Shown: piece after piece, positions 1 through 8,944 of the stretch
How positions within the stretch are numbered: position 1 is the stretch's first letter
How the letters are laid out: the number at the start of each line of letters is the position of its first letter
DNA from: Herbinix sp.
GTDB lineage: Bacteria > Bacillota > Clostridia > Lachnospirales > Lachnospiraceae
DNA length: 37,893 nucleotides
Direction of reading: 5' to 3'
Assembly: GCA_029239235.1 (NCBI GenBank)
Contig: JAQZBD010000030.1
Span: forward strand, 1 to 37,893
Made by a program: the position numbers and the translations under genes
Notes under the pieces: model-generated
Database searches by the model: none
What the model saw: the letters and a program-made list of their open reading frames with translations, nothing else
Told to the model about the DNA's origin: nothing

Positions 1-62
1 CCTAAATCTTACCCATTCGTCCCTCAAATCATATAATTCATATAGAGTGTTCCCATCTTAAA

Positions 63-3000
63 TCAATCTATTCTGATTTCTCTTGCCAAGGGCAATGAAT
101 AAATGATCATTTCCTTCACTGGTTTTTGCTGCATTTGCTCCAGTGCCTTCCGGTAATAATCAAGTTGAACTTTATATCGACTAATCAACTGTTCTTCGCT
201 ACTTACCAGGTCGGATTTGTAGTCCACCAATACAAGCTCCCCGTCCTCTTCGAAAAACACGTCAATAATTCCTTGGATTAAAATCAGCTCCTCGCTATCC
301 GATTCCTTGATAACCTCAGACGCTTTAATCCCCATAACAAATTGTTTCTCTTTAAACAACTTTTCTTTTGACCCGGCTTGCAGCATTCGCTTTGCTATAT
401 CACTGATTGCAAATTTGTAAATATAATCTAATTTTAACTTTTTTGAATCCTCTTGTTTTATATGCCCTTCCTCTATCATTCGAAGGATATGGGACTGAAC
501 ATCCTTTTTGCTTTTTATACTGGAAAGCTCTAGTAATTCCAATACTTTATGATAAAGTGTTCCTCTGTCTGTACCTGAAACCACGCTTTCTTCCTGCTTT
601 ATAAAACTTGGAATTGTGCCATCTATCATCTCCGATTCCTGTGGCAATACCGGCTTTTGTTGCTCTTGGTATAACTGCAAACTCTCGTCCTCATCGATAT
701 TCTGACCCAACTTCTTTAACTCTGACACTGTCATCTTTATCTTTAAATTTGCTTCTTTATCATAGGGATACAAATAGTTAAATCTAATATTAATTTCATT
801 TTTGAGATTCAGATCATAGACTTCTTCTTGATTTATGCTCAATAAATCCTCTTGATCCTTATTCAAGAAAATCTGTTTGCTCACTTCCTGCCTTAGTATT
901 TCTGTAAGAGAACGAACACAGATCGTCATATCCTCCTGCTTCCATTCATAAGGAAGACCTGCTACCTCCGGTTGCTTTCCCATGCGATTAATCATAGCCG
1001 GAAGTACCAGATCCATATAGCTCTTTGAGGATAGTAATTCAAAGAAGGAGAATTCTTTTGCTTTTAATGCCTCCACTGATTTGATATATCCTGATAAAAT
1101 CAACTTCTCTTTGGCTCTGGTCATTGCCACATATAACACACGAAGCTCTTCCCCAAGGTTTTCTATCTGTATCTTCTTTTGAATTATTTTCTTAAGGAGG
1201 GTTGGAACCTTTGTCCTAAGCTTACTATCAATACATTCCGGTCCGGCACCCAATTCACTGTGCAATACAATACTACTCCTTAAATCCTGAGTATTAAAGC
1301 TCTTACTCATACCGGCAACAATAACAATCGGGAATTCCAGGCCTTTACTTTTGTGGATACTCATAATGCGAACTGTGTCATCCTGTTCTCCGGAGGTTGA
1401 AGCTTCTCCAAAATCAATCTCATATTTATGAAGCTTCTCCATGTAACGGATGAAATGAAACAGACCACTATAGCTGCCCTTCTCAAATCGAACCGCATGT
1501 GATATCAGCATATCCACATTTGCTTTTCTGCGGTCGCCTCCAGGCATTGCGCTGATATAATAGTAGTAGCCTGATTCATCCAGAGCCAATTGAATCAATT
1601 CATGAATCGGCTTGTAATTCACCATGGATCGGTATTTTTCAAGTAAGTTTAGAAAGACCTTTAGCTTACCCTGAAGCTCATCATCATTCCCTTCCACTAC
1701 ATACTCTAATAGTGCCAGGTACAGGTTAGTACCCCGATTTGACGCGCGAAGAATTGCTAGTTCTGTTGAGGTTAACCCGACAATTGGTGAATAAAGGACT
1801 CCCATAAGTGGAATGTCCTGGTGTGGATTATCAATAATCCGAAGCAGATTCAATAAGGTCATAATTTCTAAGGTTTGAAAATACCCTGTACCAGTATCCG
1901 CATAAGCTGTAATTCCTTCCTGCATTAAGGTATTAACAAATACTTCGGACCAGCTTGACATGCTTCGCAGCAGGATTACAATATCTTTGTATCTGGCAGG
2001 CCGGTATACCTTTTTTTCCTTATCCATTACAAGCATTCCGGTAACCGGATCTGTCAGTTCTCTGATTCTCTTGGCAATAGCCCTTGCTTCCAGCTCCTTC
2101 TTGGTATATGCTGCTTCTTCCTCCGATTCCTCATCTTCAGCATCTGGATCATCTGCAATACCAGATTCATCCTTCCAACCTTCACCTCTTGCTGCCACTC
2201 CATCCTCTGATGTCGTTCCCGGTGATTTTAACTCTTCATCAGTAACCAGAAGTAATTCTATCCCATCCGGCATCCGGACTTCTAACAACTCTCGCTCACT
2301 GCTCAAACCAGAATCAAACTGAGTCTCACCGTCATATAAACCACCGTATTTTAAAGCAGCTGCAGCATCATATACAATACCACCGACAGACTCTTGCATA
2401 ATCTGCTCAAAGATTTGGTTTACATAGTTTAAGACAGTGGAGCGGCTTCGAAAGTTCCTGTCCAGATCAATTCTCTGGTATAAATTTTTATTCCCTTCCG
2501 GATCACATTCCTCTTCCGAGTAGCTTCCGTATTTCTCCATGAAGATCTCGGGCATGGCTAATCGAAACTTATAAATACTCTGCTTCACATCGCCAACCAT
2601 AAAGCGATTGGGTCTTCCCATATCTTCCTTTGAGATGCTTCGCAAAATTGTTTCCTGAACCATATTGCTATCCTGATACTCATCAATCAGTATTTCTTCA
2701 AACTGCTCACTCAGTTCCAATGCCGCTGGTGAAGGAATCTTAGTTTCTATACCATCATCAGCGTCCTGAATTAATATTTTGAGTGCAAGATGCTCTATAT
2801 CACTAAAATCTATGAGGTTCTTTTCTTCCTTCTTTGTAGCGAATTCGTCCATGAACTCAAGTGTCAAATCAAATAACACCTGCATCACCTGGTCTACTGC
2901 CTGCATATCCTGAAGCATTTCCTCCGGAGCCTGAAAGAAGAACTGACCGGACAAATCCTTCAGCCCCTTCTTAATCTCTTCACGAAGTGCTTTTACCCTT

Positions 3001-3878
3001 TCCTTTTTCCAAGGCTCTACCTCTTCCTTTTTACTAGATAAACGGGTAAATGTAATTCCTTGAAATAAAGCCGCACAATCCTCATAGGTATGGGCGCACC
3101 GTAGTTCAGATAACAAATCGTAGTCTGACAGCAGTGCAGGCAGATAAGCAGCTGGACCGCCTGATTCATTACATAATTCCATCGCTTCCTGATTCTTCTT
3201 TACCAAATCTCCTAATACGGAACCAACATAGTCCAAAAGCTCTTTCATCCAAGGAGCTGCTACCATTTGATCCAGGCCCTGCAAGGCAAACATGTTCTTT
3301 TTATCGGCAATCCAAGTCTTTGGCCAGGGATCACTCATAGAGAAATTGTATAATTGCAGAATCAGATCTTCGATTGGCAAATCTGATTTAGAGTAGGAAT
3401 AGCTTTCGATAAATGCATGAAAATCCTCCCTTCCCTCCTCGTACCAACGCTCCAGAATATTAGCAATGACATCTGACTTCATCAGCGTTATTTCTGATTC
3501 TTCCGCTATTTTAAAGGATGGATCCAGGTCAATTCTATGAAAATAATTACGGATTACACCAAGACAGAAGCTATGTATCGTTGTTATATTTGCACTCTGC
3601 AGCAGTGAGATTTGCTTTTGTAAATGTTCATTGTCCGGCTCATCCTTTAGCTTTTTATCAATAGCCTTACCAATACGCTCCCTCATCTCAGCAGCCGCTG
3701 CATTCGTGAAGGTTACTACCAAGAGGCGATCGATATCTATAGGTCGCTCCCCTTCCGTTATCATATTAATAATACGCTCAACTAATACAGCAGTTTTTCC
3801 TGAACCTGCCGCTGCAGAAACTAATAAATTCTTATTTCTTGCATCAATTACTTTCTGTTGTGCTATCGTCCAACCCAT
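63..3878 (-). CDS. addA: ATP-dependent helicase/nuclease subunit A (AddA)
   Basis: UvrD-like helicase and RecB-type nuclease subunit of the AddAB complex, which resects double-strand breaks for RecA-dependent repair. At 1271 residues it is full length for the family. Visible motifs in order are Walker A (GSGKT, about residues 25-29), Walker B (LIDEYQDSN), LDRNFRSR, SIHKSKGLEFP, and LYVAMTRAKEKL. The C-terminal nuclease domain shows GTLYHK, an IIDV acidic position, LVDYKSD and QLDYYRKAL. A very acidic linker (about residues 575-600) is probably a lineage-specific insertion. The ATG directly follows the addB TAA stop, so translation is likely coupled. Identification is secure. Confidence 0.97.
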   Translation of the reverse strand: MGWTIAQQKVIDARNKNLLVSAAAGSGKTAVLVERIINMITEGERPIDIDRLLVVTFTNAAAAEMRERIGKAIDKKLKDEPDNEHLQKQISLLQSANITTIHSFCLGVIRNYFHRIDLDPSFKIAEESEITLMKSDVIANILERWYEEGREDFHAFIESYSYSKSDLPIEDLILQLYNFSMSDPWPKTWIADKKNMFALQGLDQMVAAPWMKELLDYVGSVLGDLVKKNQEAMELCNESGGPAAYLPALLSDYDLLSELRCAHTYEDCAALFQGITFTRLSSKKEEVEPWKKERVKALREEIKKGLKDLSGQFFFQAPEEMLQDMQAVDQVMQVLFDLTLEFMDEFATKKEEKNLIDFSDIEHLALKILIQDADDGIETKIPSPAALELSEQFEEILIDEYQDSNMVQETILRSISKEDMGRPNRFMVGDVKQSIYKFRLAMPEIFMEKYGSYSEEECDPEGNKNLYQRIDLDRNFRSRSTVLNYVNQIFEQIMQESVGGIVYDAAAALKYGGLYDGETQFDSGLSSERELLEVRMPDGIELLLVTDEELKSPGTTSEDGVAARGEGWKDESGIADDPDAEDEESEEEAAYTKKELEARAIAKRIRELTDPVTGMLVMDKEKKVYRPARYKDIVILLRSMSSWSEVFVNTLMQEGITAYADTGTGYFQTLEIMTLLNLLRIIDNPHQDIPLMGVLYSPIVGLTSTELAILRASNRGTNLYLALLEYVVEGNDDELQGKLKVFLNLLEKYRSMVNYKPIHELIQLALDESGYYYYISAMPGGDRRKANVDMLISHAVRFEKGSYSGLFHFIRYMEKLHKYEIDFGEASTSGEQDDTVRIMSIHKSKGLEFPIVIVAGMSKSFNTQDLRSSIVLHSELGAGPECIDSKLRTKVPTLLKKIIQKKIQIENLGEELRVLYVAMTRAKEKLILSGYIKSVEALKAKEFSFFELLSSKSYMDLVLPAMINRMGKQPEVAGLPYEWKQEDMTICVRSLTEILRQEVSKQIFLNKDQEDLLSINQEEVYDLNLKNEINIRFNYLYPYDKEANLKIKMTVSELKKLGQNIDEDESLQLYQEQQKPVLPQESEMIDGTIPSFIKQEESVVSGTDRGTLYHKVLELLELSSIKSKKDVQSHILRMIEEGHIKQEDSKKLKLDYIYKFAISDIAKRMLQAGSKEKLFKEKQFVMGIKASEVIKESDSEELILIQGIIDVFFEEDGELVLVDYKSDLVSSEEQLISRYKVQLDYYRKALEQMQQKPVKEMIIYSLPLAREIRID

Positions 3879-6800
3879 TTACTCACCCCATATCTCTGCC
3901 TTGATTTCATCTGCTGATTTCTTTGCGAGATTACGATAGGAATAGCCCGGCAATCGACTATCAAAGCCACAGGCACCCCGGTATTCACAATAAGCGCAAG
4001 CATTACGCTCTCCCATGCGATAAGGATTTAAAACAGAATCCCCTTCAAGGATTAATTTACTATCCTTTGATAACTTTCCATTCACATAATCGATAAGAGC
4101 CTTTAGCTGCTTCTTTGTTGCCACCACTGACCTCTTGCCCAGCTCTCCCTCTTTGTTCGTCTCAACGGGTATAATATCTGATTTCGCGGAGGCTCGAAGC
4201 TTCTCATCCTCACCCGCCAGTTTGCTATCCATTAATCCAATGATTCTTTTATCCTCATTTACCAGGCCATTCATCCGAAGGCTTTTATAAATATCCTCCT
4301 CTGCCTGCTCGGATTTCGCTACAATGGGATCATCAATGTGATAATAAAAGATCCCTGCCGGAACGATTTCTTTTCCGTTGTATTCTTTGTTCAGATAATC
4401 GAGGGTTGCACTTAAATAAACGGATAGCTGCTGCTGCAAACCGTAATATACACTGCTTAAGTCAAAATAGGTATTACCTGATTTATAATCAATGACCCTG
4501 ACAAAGACCTTATCCTCTTCCTCATAAATATCAAGACGGTCAATTCGGCCCGTCAAGTTCAGCATCAGATCCGGCACATGATTAAACTGCTTCTCATATC
4601 CCCAAGGCTCGAAGGCTCCTTGCTTAATCTGGTTGCACAATGCCCAAAGGGTACGAACCGTAATTCGTTCCATCCGCTTAATCATGTATTCATTTCTGGC
4701 AGAGCTTCGAAGCACCGAGCTCTCGTATTGTTCCACCGCATAAGCCACACTTTCTCTTGCCCACTGCTCCCTTACATCGTCCGGAATCGTGTGCCAGGTG
4801 AACTCATCGGTATCTAATCTCTTTGAAAAGTGATCGATTGCATTATGAAAGATAGTACCGATATCGGGTACTGCCAGCTTGTATTCCTGCCGTTGCTCCA
4901 GTGATAGACCGTAGGCGAGAAAATGAGCAAATGCACAGCCTGCATATTTCTCAAGGCGTGTTACACTTCCCTTTAGCTCAGAACCATATAAAAGCCTAGC
5001 AGCAGTTTTTGAAATGCCCATTTCTTTATTAATGAAGAATGCGCCCTCCACCAGCTTGTCCAATATCCATCTCTTGTTTGGATCTTTGCTATAATATAAA
5101 TATAACTCCCGCCACAAATCCGATACTTCTTTTTGGTTATAGTTTCTTAGCCCCTCCGTTAGATATTTTAAACCATCATCACGAAGAATTTGTTCCACAG
5201 CTCCCGGAAGGTCAAATAACAGCTCCTCCCTGATATCGGTTTCATCGATTATCAAAAGCTTAGGAAACAATTGCTTTACTTTATTGATAATAAAGGAGGG
5301 ATTTACGGATTTTCCTTCGTCATTTACCTTATGATATGTAATATAAAGCTTTTCCTTTGGTTTTGTCATATTCAGATAAATATAGAACTGATCCGTAAAA
5401 GCCTGCTGGCGTTTTGTCGGTGCCAACTCAATATCATTATTTATCAACAACTCTCTCTCAATATCGGAAAGAATTCCACCGGTTCCGATTGCTCTGGGGA
5501 TAATTCCTTCGTTTACTCCAATAAAAAACAGTGCTCTAATATCCTTAAGTCTTGTTCGTTCTGTATCGCCGATTACTACCTCATCTACTCCTGGAGGAAT
5601 TAGTCCAACTTTTACTTCTACAAAGCCGGTATCCAGTATTTCACCAAATTCCTTGAGACTACACTGCTCATCACCCAGTAATAATACCATTTGATCATAT
5701 AAATCCATAACAATCCGGTAAACCTGCTCAAACTCCTTTGCAATCAAAGGTTGGCCTGCTTCCACAAAGCTACTGCGGTATTGTTCTAATTTTTGCTCTA
5801 TTTTTAAACTCACCCCTAGATGGTATAAAGCGGTAGTATAATCTCTTAATGTCTTCTCCCTGTCCTTTAACACCACATAAAGAGGCTCGATCTCTTCCAT
5901 AAACTTTTCTCGAATCTCGTTGATCCTATCTAATTGCAAAGGCTGCCTGCTGCGATACCTGCGAACAAAGGGCTCTGCCCATCTCTTGTGCCCACGGATA
6001 CCTGTGGCCAGCACATAATTCTCCAGCATATCTATCTCCGCTTCACTACATCCGGTCATTCCTGATCTTAGATAACGAAATACTCCTTCATAGCTAAAAT
6101 CCTCACTGATGACGATCACAGCTGCCCTGAGTAGCTCTACAAAAGGATTGCTGAGGATATCCTTCTTATAGTCGATGAAGCAGGGAATCTCTGATTGCAA
6201 GAACAAGCGCTTAGCAATTCTTCCATACTCCTTAATATCACCGGTAACCACCGCAACATCACGGTAACGATATCCTTCTTCACGTACCAGACGCTTAATT
6301 TCTCTGGCTGCAAAGGCAACCTCCGCATTCCTGTCTCTGGTACAGTAAATCCTGATATCATCCTGATCCTTTTCACAGGAATCATAGGGGTATCGGAATA
6401 AATTATGCTCTAAAACTGCAAGAGCCTCTGATTTATGAAAACGGAAGGGCACCTTACTTCCGCTTCTTTTCTCCGCATAAACAGGTGCTTCAATATCAGC
6501 CTGAGCCTCCTCGGCAATCTTATACAATTTCTGAATGGTCTTATGGCTAAGTCCAAACAGCTGATGCTCTCCTCCCATTTGATTCATTTCTTCCCTGGGA
6601 TCGAGGGTAACTGTTACCATAACCTTTTTTGCCGCACCCAACATTCTTAATAAAAGCTGGTACTGGCAGGGTGTAAAGCCTGTAAAACCATCCAAACATA
6701 TGACCGTCCCCTTAAGCCACTCCGAACGATCAATCACCTGATTTAAAACCATAAAAATCTCTTCTGCTGTGATATATCGCTCTTTCATAAAATCTCGAAA

Positions 6801-7295
6801 GCCTTCATACACCGTATGTAAATCAGCAAGCTTTGCCTTTAACACAGGTTTTTTTTGCGCTACCTCCTGCATTTTCTCGAAGTCTTCCTCACCCACATTA
6901 TATTGATAAAGCTCTGAGAGCAGGGATTTTAACTCATTGATAAAGCCTGTTTTTTTAACATTTGTTCCAAATAGGATTAAATCTTTTCGTTTTTCTGCAA
7001 CCACCTTTCGCAGTACCATACTTTTTCCCGTATCCTCTAAAATAGGATAGTCATTTCCCCCTACCTCCTCAAAAATACGGTAGGCAAAGCGCAAAAAGCT
7101 AAGGATATCTACATTCATTACCCCATGCTCTGGGTGCATCGTTACGATATCCTTCTGTGTTTGTAAGGTAAACTGTTCCGGTACAATTACAAGATAATTA
7201 GTATTTGGATTCCTTTTTGATTCTTCAATCACTTCACGGTATAGCTGATAGGATTTACCCGAACCGGCACTTCCCAGAAAGAGTTGTAAGGACAT
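3879..7295 (-). CDS. addB: ATP-dependent helicase/nuclease subunit B (AddB)
   Basis: Partner of AddA with an inactivated helicase fold and a second nuclease domain. The N-terminus has the P-loop GSAGSGKS. The C-terminal nuclease domain contains a DRLDI segment and VIDYKSG. The iron-sulfur cysteines are visible: an upstream Cys in YAGCAFAHF and a C-terminal C-x2-C-x5-C in ACAYCEYRGACGF. I chose the ATG at 7295 (1138 residues) because a GGAGGGAG site lies just before it. An in-frame ATG five codons upstream (7310) is possible but would overlap that site. The gene is first in the addB-addA operon and is divergent from the small gene at 7402. Confidence 0.96.
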   Translation of the reverse strand: MSLQLFLGSAGSGKSYQLYREVIEESKRNPNTNYLVIVPEQFTLQTQKDIVTMHPEHGVMNVDILSFLRFAYRIFEEVGGNDYPILEDTGKSMVLRKVVAEKRKDLILFGTNVKKTGFINELKSLLSELYQYNVGEEDFEKMQEVAQKKPVLKAKLADLHTVYEGFRDFMKERYITAEEIFMVLNQVIDRSEWLKGTVICLDGFTGFTPCQYQLLLRMLGAAKKVMVTVTLDPREEMNQMGGEHQLFGLSHKTIQKLYKIAEEAQADIEAPVYAEKRSGSKVPFRFHKSEALAVLEHNLFRYPYDSCEKDQDDIRIYCTRDRNAEVAFAAREIKRLVREEGYRYRDVAVVTGDIKEYGRIAKRLFLQSEIPCFIDYKKDILSNPFVELLRAAVIVISEDFSYEGVFRYLRSGMTGCSEAEIDMLENYVLATGIRGHKRWAEPFVRRYRSRQPLQLDRINEIREKFMEEIEPLYVVLKDREKTLRDYTTALYHLGVSLKIEQKLEQYRSSFVEAGQPLIAKEFEQVYRIVMDLYDQMVLLLGDEQCSLKEFGEILDTGFVEVKVGLIPPGVDEVVIGDTERTRLKDIRALFFIGVNEGIIPRAIGTGGILSDIERELLINNDIELAPTKRQQAFTDQFYIYLNMTKPKEKLYITYHKVNDEGKSVNPSFIINKVKQLFPKLLIIDETDIREELLFDLPGAVEQILRDDGLKYLTEGLRNYNQKEVSDLWRELYLYYSKDPNKRWILDKLVEGAFFINKEMGISKTAARLLYGSELKGSVTRLEKYAGCAFAHFLAYGLSLEQRQEYKLAVPDIGTIFHNAIDHFSKRLDTDEFTWHTIPDDVREQWARESVAYAVEQYESSVLRSSARNEYMIKRMERITVRTLWALCNQIKQGAFEPWGYEKQFNHVPDLMLNLTGRIDRLDIYEEEDKVFVRVIDYKSGNTYFDLSSVYYGLQQQLSVYLSATLDYLNKEYNGKEIVPAGIFYYHIDDPIVAKSEQAEEDIYKSLRMNGLVNEDKRIIGLMDSKLAGEDEKLRASAKSDIIPVETNKEGELGKRSVVATKKQLKALIDYVNGKLSKDSKLILEGDSVLNPYRMGERNACAYCEYRGACGFDSRLPGYSYRNLAKKSADEIKAEIWGE

Positions 7296-7351
7296 AAAAA
7301 CTCCCTCCATCCTTTGAATTTATCTGCATAATTTGTTACGTAGCTTAATAA

Positions 7352-7380
7352 TATATAATAAGAAATAAGACATGAATCAA
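7352..7380 (-). promoter_or_regulatory. Candidate promoter of addBA
   Basis: On the minus strand TTGATT (7375-7380) and TATATA (7352-7357) are separated by 17 nt, about 55 nt upstream of the addB start. A weaker plus-strand pair, TTGTTA (7333-7338) and TATAAT (7354-7359) with a short 15-nt spacer, could serve the divergent gene at 7402, so the two promoters may overlap. Confidence 0.4.
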
Positions 7381-7401
7381 CTCATGATCCGGAGGATAGA
7401 T

Positions 7402-7839
7402 ATGGCAAAGACAAAAATAGTCGTTATCCAATTAAAAGAAATCATCTACACTGTGATTTTCGCAGCGTTAGGCATTCTACTTATCCTGCTTCTTATCTTT
7501 ATGTTCAAGGGTGGCAAGGACGAGGAAGAAGCTTCTACTGGGACTAATCTATATACTGCAGGTACATATTCCTCCACATTTACTTTGAATGACATGGCTT
7601 TAAACATGGTTGTTGTAGTTGACAAGGATCACATCAATAATGTAAGTATTGAGAACATTGATGAAGCAATTACTACTATGTACCCTCTGATTGAGCCTTC
7701 ACTTGAAGCTATTGCCCTGCAGTTATACAATGATGTTTCCATCAATGACATTGAATTCATGGAGGATAGCAAATATACACAGCTACTTCTCGTTGAAGCA
7801 ATTCAAACCACGCTAGATAAAGCAAAAGTGACTGAGTAA
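7402..7839 (+). CDS. Small membrane-anchored protein, possibly with a degenerate FMN-binding-like domain
   Basis: A protein of 145 residues with one N-terminal membrane helix (about residues 15-37, rich in I, L and F), a short charged linker (KGGKDEEEAS), and an extracytoplasmic domain of about 95 residues. The pattern GTY...TLND..L...VVVD.DHINNVSIEN followed by a C-terminal helix resembles small FMN-binding domains of electron-transport accessory proteins. The SGAT flavin-attachment motif is absent, so flavin binding is not supported. The ATG at 7402 follows GGAGG by 6 nt; an in-frame ATG at 7372 lacks such a site. It is a single-gene unit, with a terminator at 7927. Function unknown. Confidence 0.75.
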   Translation: MAKTKIVVIQLKEIIYTVIFAALGILLILLLIFMFKGGKDEEEASTGTNLYTAGTYSSTFTLNDMALNMVVVVDKDHINNVSIENIDEAITTMYPLIEPSLEAIALQLYNDVSINDIEFMEDSKYTQLLLVEAIQTTLDKAKVTE

Positions 7840-7926
7840 TTAATACATAGTAACACCATTCAGCTGCAAGGTTGCCGGATGCTGGATGCTGGATATGAAA
7901 ATGATCTTAATTTTCATACTATTGTG

Positions 7927-7977
7927 AATGCTGTAGTGCTTTCTTTCTTCAAAGAAGCCTTACAGCATTTCTTTTTA
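7927..7977 (+). terminator. Intrinsic terminator after the small membrane-anchored gene
   Basis: Outer stem AATGCTGTA/TACAGCATT (7927-7935 with 7961-7969) encloses an inner stem GCTT-CTTT/AAAG-AAGC with one bulged T. A T-rich tail follows on the plus strand. Confidence 0.75.
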
Positions 7978-7984
7978 TACATAT

Positions 7985-8866
7985 TTAGTTTAGATATTCC
8001 TGATATGGGGAAATTTCATTTAAAAACATAATACCGATGATACCAGGTCCTGTGTGAGCACCAATAGCACAACCTACGTAATTATCAACAAACTGTTCAA
8101 CTCCATAAGCTGCTTTTATCTGCTCTTTCACCAGTTCCATTGTCTGTGCATCATTTCCATGAACCACTGCAATTCTTTGCTTTGTAAGTTCGGCACCTCG
8201 CTCGCCAACCATTTCTACCAATCTCTTTAAGGCTTTATTTCTACCTCTGATTTTTTCAATGGATTCCAAGGAACCATTATCATTCACTTGAATAATCGGC
8301 TTGATATCCAAGAGTCCTCCGGCAATGGCAGAGGTTCTGCTAAGACGGCCGCCTTTAAAGAGGTACTCCAACGTACTAACGGTAAAAATCATCTCCATAT
8401 GCTTGCAATGCCACTCGATTCCCTTAATAATTTCTTCCTTCGTTGCACCTTTTTCCTGCATTAAAAGTGCATAATAAGCCGGGAGTCCAAATCCCAGAGA
8501 GGCACATTTGGAATCTATGATTGTGAGGTCAAAATAAGGATATTGCTCTACAAGCTCTACTTTAGCAATGTTTGCCGCATTAAAGGTACCTGCAATTCCT
8601 GTAGAAAAGCAGATATAGATTACTTCATCCCCACGCTCCGCATAGGGTTTAAAATTGTCATAAAACATATGGGCGTTGATATGATAGGTCTTTATATCTG
8701 CACCACTGCTTTGAATTCTATAAAACTCTTCCGGCATAATGGTCTGACCATCAAAATAGTCCTTCTCATTAATTACTACCGGTGTTGGAATTACGTGTAA
8801 ATCATACTGGTCAATCACCCATTTAGGGATATCTGATGCGGAATCAGTAATAATCTTTAGTGCCAT
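7985..8866 (-). CDS. DegV family protein (fatty-acid-binding FakB type)
   Basis: A 293-residue DegV-fold protein. Family members bind a fatty acid in a deep pocket, and many deliver it to the FakA kinase for phospholipid synthesis. Diagnostic segments are the N-terminal KIITDSASDIP, the substrate loop CFSTGIAGTFNAA, IDSKCASLGFG, LEYLFKGGRLS, and the C-terminal GAHTGPGIIG. The ATG at 8866 follows AGGAG by a normal distance. The reading frame stays open 22 codons upstream, but that extension is not DegV-like. It lies 78 bp downstream of nadE on the same strand and is probably cotranscribed. No fakA is visible here, so the ligand is inferred from the family. Confidence 0.93.
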   Translation of the reverse strand: MALKIITDSASDIPKWVIDQYDLHVIPTPVVINEKDYFDGQTIMPEEFYRIQSSGADIKTYHINAHMFYDNFKPYAERGDEVIYICFSTGIAGTFNAANIAKVELVEQYPYFDLTIIDSKCASLGFGLPAYYALLMQEKGATKEEIIKGIEWHCKHMEMIFTVSTLEYLFKGGRLSRTSAIAGGLLDIKPIIQVNDNGSLESIEKIRGRNKALKRLVEMVGERGAELTKQRIAVVHGNDAQTMELVKEQIKAAYGVEQFVDNYVGCAIGAHTGPGIIGIMFLNEISPYQEYLN

Positions 8867-8944
8867 AGAATCTCCTTTCGCCGCAAGCATAGCAGCGGCC
8901 TTAAGCTTTCTCCTCAAAGTTGTATACTCCATTGTATCTCATGA

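Noticed and set aside
1-62. A short open frame on the minus strand after addA, as the start of a next gene
   Set aside because: It follows a TAA, has no ATG or ribosome binding site, and only 62 bases are available.
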